A stretch of 64,000 nucleotides of DNA from Pseudomonas bijieensis (GCF_013347965.1 NZ_CP048810.1:4587501-4651500), one strand, 5' to 3'; shown: positions 47,179 to 55,528, numbered from the stretch's first letter. The notes: generated by a model not told the origin, from the letters alone. Made by a program: numbers and translations.

Positions 47179-47670
47179 CTAGGTCTGTTTCCAAACATAG
47201 ATATTATCGATATCTATTCGACGAGATCTTGTCTCGGATATACCGCCACGCGTGCCAATCTGAATTATTTCGTTTGACCGCGCGAACCACTGGTTGGGGG
47301 TCGTCTCCGTCGTCGCCAGCAGCCATTTGTCTACTTCAGTGTTCTCATCCAAATCGTTATCTAAATTGAAGGAGGTTCTTGGGTTCCCCATGGCGATCGC
47401 AAGAACAAGGAGTCTTGCCTCGTCATCTTCGAGTTTATGGACACGATAATTAAAGGATATACAGTACAAATCGGTTCTTTCTTCTTTGGTCTGAAACGTG
47501 AATTTTTTCTTCAGAGATGCTCTGAAGGTCGGAAAGGAGACTAGGGGCTTCAGTTCACCTTTCCAGAAAGTATTCCCATCTACGGTAATAAGTTCTCCTG
47601 TGATTTCTTCGCCATTTTCCCACCCATTTCGCCCATTCGATTCGAAGTCAGTTTCATCAGGAAATTTCAT
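47179..47670 (-). CDS. Unrecognised small protein, paralogue B of the islet pair
   Basis: A 163-residue protein, no signal peptide or TM helix, diverged paralogue of the 46386-46895 product. I start at MKFPDETDFESNGRNGWENG (47670) because GGAG precedes it and its N-terminus then aligns with paralogue A. It ends RIDIDNIYVWKQT. Base composition stands out: the 60 bases from 47461 contain 22 G/C in a GC-rich chromosome, so recent horizontal transfer is likely. The frame extends 19 codons further to a TTG with no ribosome site. Function unknown; a jelly-roll-like fold is a guess. Confidence 0.7.
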   Translation of the reverse strand: MKFPDETDFESNGRNGWENGEEITGELITVDGNTFWKGELKPLVSFPTFRASLKKKFTFQTKEERTDLYCISFNYRVHKLEDDEARLLVLAIAMGNPRTSFNLDNDLDENTEVDKWLLATTETTPNQWFARSNEIIQIGTRGGISETRSRRIDIDNIYVWKQT

Positions 47671-47770
47671 ATTGATGTCTCCGGTCATTTGCGCTGTCGA
47701 CCAGCCCTTGAAACCGGACATAAACAATCGCAGCAGGGTTTAGTAGGCGTCGGAGAGGACTGCTTGGCTA

Positions 47771-47786
47771 CTGTCAGGGTTGACAG
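47771..47786. promoter_or_regulatory. Conserved palindrome upstream of paralogue B
   Basis: Second copy of CTGTCAGGGTTGACAG, 100 bp before the paralogue B start, the same spacing as at paralogue A. Downstream of it the two promoters still align without gaps for about 35 bp (CGCC.A.TA....GC.GCGAT....ATG.CCGG, minus strand), which indicates a duplicated promoter. Confidence 0.65.
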
Positions 47787-47850
47787 GTCGAAGCGGTTAA
47801 CCGACAAGCGGTTTCGGTCAGCCCGATCAAAGCTTCTATACCAGCGCTAA

Positions 47851-47968
47851 GCCTTGGAGCCGTTTTCCAGACAACTGAGCTGGGCGTTCGTCTACGGCTC
47901 CATTGCCAAAGGCCAGGCCAACGCATCCCAGTGACATGGATCTCCTGCTGATCGGCGAAGGCCTGTAG
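47851..47968 (+). pseudogene. Nucleotidyltransferase (MNT-type) remnant
   Basis: In one frame the DNA reads ALEPFSRQLSWAFVYGSIAKG, QANAS, then a stop; one frame over it continues SDMDLLLIGEGL and stops. Together these make the GSxAKG...SDxDLLxIG core of minimal nucleotidyltransferases, the type found in MNT/HEPN and AbiE-like modules. A frameshift sits near 47928-47931 and both ends are missing. No start, ribosome site or HEPN partner is visible. Confidence 0.75.
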
Positions 47969-47988
47969 CCGACGATCCGGTGGGAGCA

Positions 47989-48311
47989 GGATTTTGTTGG
48001 CTGAGTACATATCCATTGCTGCGGTAACGGCGGCTTATGGTTCCGCCCTTACGGCGGCTCACTTTTGAAAAGCGCAAAAGTAAGCAAATGTATGGCCCCA
48101 CCACTCGGTGCCTCGCTTAGGCTCGGTGTGCCCTCACTCCGGCATTGCTCCGTGGGCCCGCCGCGAAGGGCCATCCATGGCCCAGCGCGGCTATCCCGGC
48201 ATCCATGCCGGGATGCCCACTGCGCAATGCCTGCGTTCGGCCAGCGTGGTTAACGGGGCGCCGAAATCAACGTCCACCGCGAGGCGGCCTGACAGCCGGC
48301 CTGGCTCTTGC
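47989..48311. repeat. Long structured repeat, copy 2
   Basis: Direct repeat of 45922-46262, bracketing the paralogue module. Hairpin ACTTTTG/CAAAAGT (48061-48067, 48075-48081) replaces copy 1's ACTTTCG/CGAAAGT, and ATCCCGGCAT/ATGCCGGGAT (48193-48202, 48205-48214) replaces AACCCGGCAT/ATGCCGGGTT, so pairing is kept. It ends at a run of 11 G (48312-48322). From there to 48643 only REP sequences are recognised. Confidence 0.85.
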
Positions 48312-48352
48312 GGGGGGGGGGGTACACCCATCAGACCTGTTTGGGCTGGACC

Positions 48353-48515
48353 TGTGGGAGCAAAGCTTGCTCGCGAAGGCGGTGGCACATTCAGCATTGA
48401 TGCAATTAGCCCCACCGCTATCGCGAGCAAGCTTTGCTCCCACAAGATTGGCGGTGGGCACTGATCTTATAAACGACCGAAACCAGTGTGGGAGTGAGCC
48501 TGCTCGCGATGGCGG
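48353..48515. repeat. REPIN plus single REP in the islet
   Basis: An inverted pair of GTGGGAGCAAAGCTTGCTCG-type cores (about 48354-48377 and 48420-48444) is followed by a lone GTGGGAGTGAGCCTGCTCG core at about 48488. Three cores within 160 bp. Confidence 0.85.
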
Positions 48516-48677
48516 CCTGACAGCCGACCAAGCGTTGTGGGAATGGTCGGACACACTTCCTGACTCAAGTTGATTTTTCCGACGAGCTCTGGCGGTTGCC
48601 GGGTGGGAAGGGCTGTCGCTAGTCTTTTCCCGTCGCTGCAAATTCAGCGGCCGGGCTTGGAAATCCGATAAGTAGAC

Positions 48678-48858
48678 GGCGCGAAAGCGCCCTTCATAAC
48701 GTATGCTTGCGGTCGTTTTTTGACCATGCTTTCGTTATGGCAGCTGTGCGCGGGAGACCTTCGGGTCTGCCGGGCTCGTTTACCCCGGTTTTCCAACCTG
48801 CGTACGGCTGCCACCCCCTCGCTTGGAAACGAACGTGGCAGCTCCAACCAGTAAACGG
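48678..48858 (+). ncRNA. Candidate structured leader RNA of the DUF6124 gene
   Basis: Hairpins in order: GGCGC-GAAA-GCGCC (48678-48691, GNRA loop), GGTC/GACC (48711-48725), AGACC-TTCG-GGTCT (48755-48768, UUCG loop), GCTGCCAC/GTGGCAGC (48807-48814, 48835-48842), and a long-range CGTTTAC/GTAAACG (48777-48783, 48851-48857) that ends at the GGAG ribosome site (48857-48860). Similar leaders precede DUF6124-type genes in other pseudomonads as far as I recall. It may control translation or be a processed RNA. Confidence 0.55.
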
Positions 48859-48869
48859 AGTGTCACCCT

Positions 48870-49226
48870 ATGTTCAAAGCCACACCCAATCCTCCCGAAA
48901 CCGATCCCACCTCAGCCCATGCCGGCCAAGCTTCGCAAAAGCTTGATGAAGCGGCCGAGCGCGCCCTCAGTTTCTATCTCGATCCCAAACCTCAAACCAA
49001 AAAGAAACAACCCCCAGGCCAACTGTTCACTGTCGTGGATGACCTCGACAGCGAATGCCTCCTGTCCAACCTCAGCGAAACCCTCGCCTCCGCCAATGTC
49101 ATGCTCAACGAGCTGGCTTTCGACCTTGAAGGTTCGCCCCGGCATTTTGCCCTCGGCATTCAGCAGATGATCGAACTCAGCGAGTTGCTGGCCCATCGGG
49201 CGCTGGATATTGTCGACCCGCGCTAA
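48870..49226 (+). CDS. DUF6124 (formerly DUF3077-type) family protein
   Basis: A 118-residue soluble protein. A polar N-terminus (MFKATPNPPETDP) and a DEAAERALSFYLDPK segment lead to LFTVVDDLDSECLLSNLSETLASANVM (in parts), which looks helical, ending SELLAHRALDIVDPR. This pattern matches the small Pseudomonas-specific DUF6124 family, often present in several copies per genome, function unknown. The ATG follows GGAG by 9 bp. The long hairpin-rich leader is the notable part. Confidence 0.78.
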   Translation: MFKATPNPPETDPTSAHAGQASQKLDEAAERALSFYLDPKPQTKKKQPPGQLFTVVDDLDSECLLSNLSETLASANVMLNELAFDLEGSPRHFALGIQQMIELSELLAHRALDIVDPR

Positions 49227-49239
49227 AGTCGAGCGCACT

Positions 49240-49385
49240 CTTGTGGCGAAGGGACAAACCCCCTCGCCACAGAATTCGAATCCACCCCTACCCCCTGTGG
49301 GAGCGAGCCTGCTCGCGATGGCGGCAGAACAGTCAGCATTGATGTGGCCTGACCCACCGCTATCGCGAGCAAGCTCCCACATTTT
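49240..49385. repeat. Mixed repeats before the mdc operon
   Basis: A short GTGGCGAAGGGAC/CCCCTCGCCAC pair at about 49241-49271 (relict of the GTGGCGAGGG family) is followed by a REPIN (plus core about 49297-49320, truncated minus core about 49362-49381). The region 49386-49504 should hold the mdcA promoter. Confidence 0.8.
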
Positions 49386-49504
49386 GATTTGTGTTTATCG
49401 CAAACCATTACTCCAATCGTAACGATCCGCCGCTAAGCTTGATTGATACCCTCGCCCCAACACTCCTAATGTGACCCCCACGACAGCGAACCCGTGGAGT
49501 GGTC

Positions 49505-51175
49505 ATGACAACAACAATATCCCCCGACTCGCGCTGGACGCGGCGGCGCGGCGAAAAGCAGCGGCGTCTCGAGCTGGTGAAGGGGCTTGCCGACGGTGTG
49601 GTGTTGCCCACCGACAAAATCGTTGCGGCGTTGGAGGCGTTGATCCTGCCTGGCGACCGTGTGGTGCTGGAGGGGAACAACCAGAAGCAGGCGGATTTTC
49701 TGTCGCGCTCGCTGGCCAAAGTCGACCCTTCGAAGCTGCACGATCTGCACATGATCATGCCCAGCGTCGGCCGCTCCGAGCACCTGGATCTGTTCGAACG
49801 CGGCATCGCCCGCAAGCTGGATTTTTCCTTCGCCGGCACCCAGAGCCTGCGCATCAGCCAGTTGCTCGAAGACGGTCTGCTGGAGATCGGCGCGATCCAC
49901 ACCTACATCGAGCTCTATGCCCGACTGGTGGTGGACCTGATCCCCAACGTGGTGCTCTCGGCCGGTTTCATGGCCGACCGCGCCGGCAATATCTACACCG
50001 GCCCTAGCACCGAAGACACTCCGGCGCTGATCGAACCGGCGGCCTTCAGTGACGGTATCGTCATTGTCCAGGTCAACCAGTTGGTGGACGACGTCAGTGA
50101 CCTGCCTCGGGTGGATATCCCGGCCTCCTGGGTCGATTTCGTGGTGGTGGCCGACAAGCCCTTCTACATCGAGCCGTTGTTCACCCGCGACCCGCGCCAC
50201 ATCAAGCCTGTGCACGTGCTGATGGCGATGATGGCGATTCGTGGGATCTACGAAAAACACAACGTCCAGTCCCTCAATCACGGCATCGGTTTCAACACCG
50301 CCGCCATCGAGCTGATCCTGCCGACCTACGGCGAATCCCTCGGCCTGAAGGGCAAGATCTGCCGCAACTGGACCCTCAATCCGCACCCGACCCTGATCCC
50401 CGCCATCGAAAGCGGCTGGGTCGAAAGCGTGCATTGCTTCGGCACTGAGTTGGGCATGGAAAACTACATCGCCGCCCGTCCCGACGTGTTCTTCACCGGA
50501 CGCGACGGCTCGCTGCGCTCCAACCGCATGGTCTGCCAACTGGCCGGGCAGTACGCGGTGGACCTGTTCATCGGCGCCACTCTGCAAGTGGATGGCGACG
50601 GTCATTCCTCCACCGTGACCCGTGGCCGCCTGGCCGGCTTCGGTGGGGCGCCGAACATGGGGCACGACCCGCGCGGTCGTCGTCACGGCACGCCGGCCTG
50701 GCTCGACATGCGTCACGGCGACGGCGAGGCACCGCTGCTCGAACGTGGCAAGAAGCTGGTGGTGCAGATGGTCGAGACGTTCCAGGAGGGCGGCAAACCG
50801 ACTTTCGTCGAGACCCTCGACGCGGTGGACGTGGCGAAGAAGGCCGGCATGCCCCTGGCGCCGATCATGATCTATGGCGACGACGTCACCCACCTGCTGA
50901 CCGAGGAAGGCATTGCCTACCTGTACAAGGCCCGCTCCCTGGAGGAGCGCCAGGCGATGATCGCCGCCGTGGCCGGGGTCACCGCCATCGGCCTGCGCCA
51001 CGACCCGAAAGATACCGCGCGCATGCGCCGCGAAGGGCTGATCGCCCTGCCCGAAGACCTCGGTATCCGCCGCACCGACGCCACCCGCGAACTACTCGCG
51101 GCCAAGAGCGTGGCAGATCTGGTGGAGTGGTCCGGTGGCCTCTACAACCCGCCCGCCAAGTTCAGGAGCTGGTAA
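49505..51175 (+). CDS. mdcA: Malonate decarboxylase subunit alpha (acetyl-S-ACP:malonate ACP transferase)
   Basis: A 556-residue subunit that swaps acetate for malonate on the ACP subunit MdcC, the first step of biotin-independent malonate decarboxylation. It has RRRGEKQRRLELVKGLADG, GDRVVLEGNNQKQADFL, the CoA-transferase-like NVVLSAGFMADRAGNIYTGP, and SRVSRGRLAGFGGAPNMGHDPRGRRHGTPAW-like glycine loops (VTRGRLAGFGGAPNMGHD here). The ATG follows GTGGAG; a GTG two codons earlier is possible. AACAACAA (49510-49517) overlaps the start region, a candidate Hfq/Crc site. First gene of mdcABCDEGH-madLM. Confidence 0.96.
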   Translation: MTTTISPDSRWTRRRGEKQRRLELVKGLADGVVLPTDKIVAALEALILPGDRVVLEGNNQKQADFLSRSLAKVDPSKLHDLHMIMPSVGRSEHLDLFERGIARKLDFSFAGTQSLRISQLLEDGLLEIGAIHTYIELYARLVVDLIPNVVLSAGFMADRAGNIYTGPSTEDTPALIEPAAFSDGIVIVQVNQLVDDVSDLPRVDIPASWVDFVVVADKPFYIEPLFTRDPRHIKPVHVLMAMMAIRGIYEKHNVQSLNHGIGFNTAAIELILPTYGESLGLKGKICRNWTLNPHPTLIPAIESGWVESVHCFGTELGMENYIAARPDVFFTGRDGSLRSNRMVCQLAGQYAVDLFIGATLQVDGDGHSSTVTRGRLAGFGGAPNMGHDPRGRRHGTPAWLDMRHGDGEAPLLERGKKLVVQMVETFQEGGKPTFVETLDAVDVAKKAGMPLAPIMIYGDDVTHLLTEEGIAYLYKARSLEERQAMIAAVAGVTAIGLRHDPKDTARMRREGLIALPEDLGIRRTDATRELLAAKSVADLVEWSGGLYNPPAKFRSW

Positions 51176-52051
51176 ATGCACGCCTTCAACCTGCAACCGA
51201 AAAAAATCTCCTTGGCCGAGCGCCTGGCGGATATGGCGGTGGATGCGCTGATCGACGAAGCCGACCTGTCGCCTAAACCGGCCTTGGTGGACCGGCGCGG
51301 CAATGGCGCCCACACCGATCTGCACCTGGGCCTGATGCATGCCTCGGCGCTATCGCTGTGGCCCGCATTCAAGGAAATGGCCGACGCCGCTCTTGGCTGT
51401 GGCGAGATCGGCTTGCCGTTGCGTGAAGCCCTTGGACGGATCGGCCGTGAGGGTGAAGCGGCGATGCTCGCGACCACCAACGGCGTGAACACCCACCGGG
51501 GTGCGATCTGGGCCCTGGGCTTGCTGGTTGCGGCGGCGGCGCTGGAGCCTGAATCCAGCGTTGCCAGTGCCGTTACGCTACGGGCCGCCCGCCTGGCCCT
51601 GCTCAATGACCGCTACGCGCCTCAATCTTTGAGCCACGGCGCCCAGGTCGCCCAACGCTACGGCGTACGCGGTGCCCGGGAAGAAGCGCAATTGGCGTTT
51701 CCGGCCGTCACCGGTCTGGGCTTGCCGCAACTCAAGCGCAGTCGCGCGGCGGGGGCGGGTGAGCAGAACGCCCGGCTCGATGCCTTGCTGGCGATCATGA
51801 CCACGCTGGCCGACACCTGCGTGCTCTACCGTGCCGGTGAAAAGGGCCTGCAAGCCATGCAGAGCGGCGCCAAAGCGGTGCTCGATGCCGGTGGCAGTGC
51901 GAGCCTGGGCGGTCGTCGCCAGTTGCATGCGCTGGACCAACAACTGATTGCCTTGAACGCCTCGCCCGGCGGCGCTGCCGACTTGCTCGCCGCCTGCCTG
52001 TTCCTCGACCGTATCGAACGCGGCGATGGCCTCTTCCCTGGAGTGTGCTGA
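51176..52051 (+). CDS. mdcB: Triphosphoribosyl-dephospho-CoA synthase
   Basis: A 291-residue CitG-type enzyme that makes 2'-(5''-triphosphoribosyl)-3'-dephospho-CoA, precursor of the MdcC prosthetic group. [33 protein letters not shown] carries the N-terminal motif (read in parts), and [18 protein letters not shown] is the CitG signature. The start directly abuts the mdcA stop, and its stop overlaps the mdcC start (TGATG). Confidence 0.94.
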   Translation: MHAFNLQPKKISLAERLADMAVDALIDEADLSPKPALVDRRGNGAHTDLHLGLMHASALSLWPAFKEMADAALGCGEIGLPLREALGRIGREGEAAMLATTNGVNTHRGAIWALGLLVAAAALEPESSVASAVTLRAARLALLNDRYAPQSLSHGAQVAQRYGVRGAREEAQLAFPAVTGLGLPQLKRSRAAGAGEQNARLDALLAIMTTLADTCVLYRAGEKGLQAMQSGAKAVLDAGGSASLGGRRQLHALDQQLIALNASPGGAADLLAACLFLDRIERGDGLFPGVC

Positions 52052-52350
52052 TGGAAACCTTATCCTTTGAATTCCCCGCCGGGCAGCCGCCACGGGGCCG
52101 GGCACTGGTGGGCTGCGTCGGCTCGGGCGATCTGGAAGTGCTGATCGAGCCGGGGCTGGCGGGCAAGCTGACGATTCAGGTGCAGACCTCGGTCAACGGC
52201 AGCGAACAACGCTGGCAACACCTGTTCGCTCGCATGTTCGACGGCCAGACGCCACCGGCCCTGTCCATCGACATTCACGATTTCGGCGCCACCCCCGGCG
52301 TGGTGCGCCTGCGCCTGGAACAAGGCTTCGAGGAGATCGGCCATGACTGA
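52051..52350 (+). CDS. mdcC: Malonate decarboxylase acyl carrier protein, subunit delta
   Basis: A 99-residue carrier protein. The prosthetic group attaches to a Ser, here Ser25 in LVGCVGSGDLEVLIEP, close to the N-terminus as in MdcC/CitD-like carriers and unlike 4'-phosphopantetheine ACPs. SIDIHDFGATPGVVRLRLEQ completes the fold. It overlaps mdcB by 1 bp and mdcD by 8 bp, so translation is coupled. Confidence 0.95.
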   Translation: METLSFEFPAGQPPRGRALVGCVGSGDLEVLIEPGLAGKLTIQVQTSVNGSEQRWQHLFARMFDGQTPPALSIDIHDFGATPGVVRLRLEQGFEEIGHD

Positions 52351-53194
52351 CAGCGCAGCGCTGCTCGACAAACACAGCTTCGTCGAACTCGGCGCCCGGC
52401 AACGGGCCAAGGCCTTGCTCGATGAGGGTACCTTCCGCGAACTGCTCGACCCGTTCCAGCGAATCATGTCGCCCTGGCTGTTGCGCCAGGGCGTGGTGCC
52501 GCAAAGCGATGACGGCGTGGTGATCGCCAAGGGTTCGCTCGATGGCCTGCCGGTGGTGATCGCCGCCATCGAAGGCGCGTTTCAGGGTGGCAGCCTCGGC
52601 GAAGTCGGCGGGGCGAAGATTGCCGGTGCCTTGGAGCTGGCTGCCGAAGACAACCGCAAGGGCATCCCGACCCGCGCCGTATTGCTGCTGGAAACCGGTG
52701 GCGTGCGTTTGCAGGAGGCCAACCTCGGGTTGGCGGCGATTGCCGAGATTCATTCGGCGATAGTCGATCTGCGTCAGTATCAGCCGGTGGTTGGAGTGGT
52801 GGCCGGCAGCGTCGGTTGTTTTGGCGGCATGTCCATTGCCGCCGGGCTGTGCAGTTATCTGCTGGTGACCCGGGAAGCACGGCTGGGCCTGAACGGTCCC
52901 CAAGTGATCGAACAGGAAGCCGGGATCGACGAATACGACTCCCGCGACCGGCCGTTCATCTGGAGCCTGACCGGTGGCGAGCAGCGTTTTGCCACGGGAT
53001 TGGTGGATCGTTATGCGGCCGACGATGTGGCGCAGATCCGTCAACAAGTCAGCCAGTTGCTGCACCTGGGCGTGCCCGCGCAACACCGCAGCGGCCAAGC
53101 CGAGTTGTTCCTGCAACGCCTGGCCCGCTTGGACACTGACGTGCAAATCGAACCGGCAGCGGTTCGTCAGCTGTATCAGGGAGAACGCCCATGA
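52343..53194 (+). CDS. mdcD: Malonate decarboxylase subunit beta
   Basis: A 283-residue carboxyltransferase-fold subunit. With MdcE it decarboxylates malonyl-S-ACP to acetyl-S-ACP. SFVELGARQRAKALLDEGTF, VVAIEGAFQGGSLGEVGGAKI-like segment (VIAAIEGAFQGGSLGEV), LLLETGGVRLQEAN, GVVAGSVGCFGGMSIAAGL (oxyanion-forming glycines) and RLGLNGPQVIEQEAG are present. It overlaps mdcC and mdcE. Confidence 0.95.
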   Translation: MTDSAALLDKHSFVELGARQRAKALLDEGTFRELLDPFQRIMSPWLLRQGVVPQSDDGVVIAKGSLDGLPVVIAAIEGAFQGGSLGEVGGAKIAGALELAAEDNRKGIPTRAVLLLETGGVRLQEANLGLAAIAEIHSAIVDLRQYQPVVGVVAGSVGCFGGMSIAAGLCSYLLVTREARLGLNGPQVIEQEAGIDEYDSRDRPFIWSLTGGEQRFATGLVDRYAADDVAQIRQQVSQLLHLGVPAQHRSGQAELFLQRLARLDTDVQIEPAAVRQLYQGERP

Positions 53195-53994
53195 GTTCGT
53201 ATTCATTGAGAGGCTTGCGCTGGTTCGAGGCCCTGAGTGGCGAGGCCAAACCGCTGGAAGGCTTGCCGGCTTCGTTGAAAGTCGCCGACGTCAGACTGGG
53301 CGAGCAAAGCGTGCGCTTGCTGGCGGTGGTGGCCGATCCCGACAGTCGTTTTCCCCGGGCGCGCAACGGCGAAGTCGGTTTGCTGGAGGGTTGGGGCCTG
53401 GCCAAAGCCGTGGATGATGCGATCGACGCCGACCGCGATGCTTCCCACAAGCGGGCGCTGATCGCCATCGTCGATGTGCCGAGCCAGGCCTATGGCCGAC
53501 GCGAAGAAGCCCTGGGCATTCATCAGGCCTTGGCCGGCGCGGCGGACAGTTATGCCCGGGCGCGGTTGGCCGGGCATCCGGTGATCGGTTTGCTGGTGGG
53601 CAAGGCCATGTCGGGGGCGTTTCTGGCCCACGGCTACCAGGCCAACCGACTGATTGCCCTGCGCGACCCGGGCGTGATGGTCCACGCCATGGGCAAGGCC
53701 TCGGCGGCGCGGGTGACCCTGCGCAGCGTCGAGGAGCTTGAAGCCCTGGCCGCCAGCGTGCCGCCGATGGCCTATGACATCGACAGCTTCGCCAGCCTGG
53801 GATTGCTTTGGGAAACCTTGTCGGTGGAGCAGGTTGAACAGCCGTTGGCGGAGGATCTGGAGCGGGTGACGGCGTGTCTGCTCCAGGCGATTGACGATGT
53901 AGAGGCGGGGCCGCGGGATCTGAGTGGACGTCTGGGTGCGTTCAATCGCATCGCGTCGAGCCGGGTTCGCCAACTGCTGAGAGAGCAGTGGTGA
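53191..53994 (+). CDS. mdcE: Malonate decarboxylase subunit gamma
   Basis: A 267-residue partner of MdcD. RFPRARNGEVGLLEGWGLAK, RALIAIVDVPSQAYGRREEALGIHQ (in pieces), GHPVIGLLVGKAMSGAFLAHGYQANRL and DPGVMVHAMGKASAARV form the crotonase-like fold. The ATG overlaps the mdcD stop by 4 bp, and the stop overlaps the mdcG GTG start. Confidence 0.95.
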   Translation: MSSYSLRGLRWFEALSGEAKPLEGLPASLKVADVRLGEQSVRLLAVVADPDSRFPRARNGEVGLLEGWGLAKAVDDAIDADRDASHKRALIAIVDVPSQAYGRREEALGIHQALAGAADSYARARLAGHPVIGLLVGKAMSGAFLAHGYQANRLIALRDPGVMVHAMGKASAARVTLRSVEELEALAASVPPMAYDIDSFASLGLLWETLSVEQVEQPLAEDLERVTACLLQAIDDVEAGPRDLSGRLGAFNRIASSRVRQLLREQW

Positions 53995-54611
53995 GTACGT
54001 TTCTGGCCCATGACCTGCTGTGGGGGATGACCTCGCAGCAGTTGTCAGCGGATGCACCGGCCTGGGTGGTCGAGTCGATCACCGCCGGTCAACCTGTGGT
54101 GGTTCGGCGTGCGCTGACGACGCCGGATCGAATCGCGGTCGGCGTGCGTGGGCGCTTGCGCGAGCAGCGTTATGCAGCGTCGATGGCGATCACGGCGATT
54201 GCCCGTCGCGTCAGGCCAGAAGACCTTTGTCACGTTGCGTCGACTCGCGACTTGCCAGCCCTGCGAGCGCTGTCCCGACTGCGCCCGCTGCTCGACGCCA
54301 GCGGCTGGACCTGGGGCGTCAGCGGTAGCGCCGGGTTCGAGCTCGCCACGGGGATCGAGGCGCTACATGAACGCAGTGACCTGGATTTGATCCTGCGCAC
54401 GCCGCACTGTCTGGATCGTCTCCAGGCCAGGGAGTTGCTGGCGCATCTGGATGCTTCGGTATGCGCCGTGGACATGCAGTTGCAAACGCCTTGCGGCGCC
54501 GTGGCCCTGCGCGAATGGGCGGGTTTGTCGCGCCGGGTCTTGCTCAAGGATGATCTTCAGGCCCGGTTGGTGAGCGATCCTTGGCAATCTTCAGTGGAGC
54601 AGGTCGCGTGA
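53991..54611 (+). CDS. mdcG: Phosphoribosyl-dephospho-CoA transferase MdcG
   Basis: A 206-residue nucleotidyltransferase-fold enzyme that loads the prosthetic group onto MdcC. TWGVSGSAGFELATG and ERSDLDLILRTP give the GSxxxE...SDLDL catalytic motif with two acidic residues. The start is GTG at 53991, overlapping the mdcE stop (GTGA); another GTG lies one codon earlier. The stop overlaps the mdcH start in the same way. Confidence 0.92.
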   Translation: MSTFLAHDLLWGMTSQQLSADAPAWVVESITAGQPVVVRRALTTPDRIAVGVRGRLREQRYAASMAITAIARRVRPEDLCHVASTRDLPALRALSRLRPLLDASGWTWGVSGSAGFELATGIEALHERSDLDLILRTPHCLDRLQARELLAHLDASVCAVDMQLQTPCGAVALREWAGLSRRVLLKDDLQARLVSDPWQSSVEQVA

Positions 54612-55528
54612 GCAGCCTCTTGGTCTTTCCCGGCCAGGGTGCGCAGCGAGCAGGCATGCTCCATGGCCTTGCGCCGCACATTCTGGACGAGGCGAACGAC
54701 GTGCTCGGCGAGGACGTCCTGCTACTGGACAGCGCCGAGGCCTTGCAATCGACCCGCGCCGTGCAGCTATGCCTGCTGATCGCCGGCGTGGCGGCGGCCC
54801 GTCGTTTGCTGGAACAGGCGCCTGCGCCGGACTATGTGGCAGGACTATCCATCGGTGCCTACCCGGCGGCGGTGGTGGCCGGTGCGCTGGGGTTTGACGA
54901 GGCGTTGCGACTGGTCAGCCTGCGCGGCGAGTTGATGCAGCGGGCGTATCCGCAAGGCTACGGCATGACCGCGATCATCGGCCTCGATCTCGCGGCAGTG
55001 GAAGCGTTGCTGGCACAGGTACACAGCGACCGCACACCGGTCTACCTGGCCAATATCAATGCCGATAATCAGGTGGTCATTGCCGGCAGCGACGAGGCCA
55101 TGAGCAGCGTTGCCAAACAGGCGCGAAGCCTGGGTGCCGGGAAGGCCTGTCGGCTGGCGGTGAGCGTGCCGTCCCATTGCCCGTTGCTGGAGGCTCCGGC
55201 GCAAGCATTGGCCCAAGCGTTTGCCGATGTGACGTTGAAAGCGCCCACCCTGGGCTATCTCAGCGGCAGCCGCGCTCGACCGGTGATCAGCCCCGAGGCC
55301 CTACGCGACGACCTGGCGTTCAACATGTGCCGTGTCGTCGATTGGCGCGGCACGGTGCAAAGCGCCTATGAACGCGGCGTAAGGCTGCAAATCGAACTGC
55401 CGCCCGGTGCGGTGCTGACCGGGCTGGCGCGCCGGGTGTTCGAGCAAGGCACGGTCATGGCCTTCGACGGTGCCCGGCTCGATACCCTGCAGGCGCTGTT
55501 ACGTGAGGAGGGAAGCCGCCAACCCTAG
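54608..55528 (+). CDS. mdcH: Malonate decarboxylase subunit epsilon (malonyl-CoA:ACP transacylase)
   Basis: A 306-residue FabD-like transferase that primes MdcC with malonyl. LLVFPGQGAQRAGML is the N-terminal loop. The nucleophile elbow is GLSIGAYPAAVVAG, with Ser in GLSIG in place of the usual GHSLG. The catalytic His lies in VSVPSHCPLLEAP. The GTG start at 54608 follows GGAG and overlaps mdcG by 4 bp; the longer frame uses a TTG inside mdcG. Confidence 0.93.
   Translation: MSSLLVFPGQGAQRAGMLHGLAPHILDEANDVLGEDVLLLDSAEALQSTRAVQLCLLIAGVAAARRLLEQAPAPDYVAGLSIGAYPAAVVAGALGFDEALRLVSLRGELMQRAYPQGYGMTAIIGLDLAAVEALLAQVHSDRTPVYLANINADNQVVIAGSDEAMSSVAKQARSLGAGKACRLAVSVPSHCPLLEAPAQALAQAFADVTLKAPTLGYLSGSRARPVISPEALRDDLAFNMCRVVDWRGTVQSAYERGVRLQIELPPGAVLTGLARRVFEQGTVMAFDGARLDTLQALLREEGSRQP

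Noticed and set aside
48707..48946. Plus-strand frame with RGRPSGLPGSF before the DUF6124 gene
   Set aside because: It overlaps the structured leader and the DUF6124 gene in another frame and lacks a ribosome site. Kept only as a possible leader peptide in the finding on this region.
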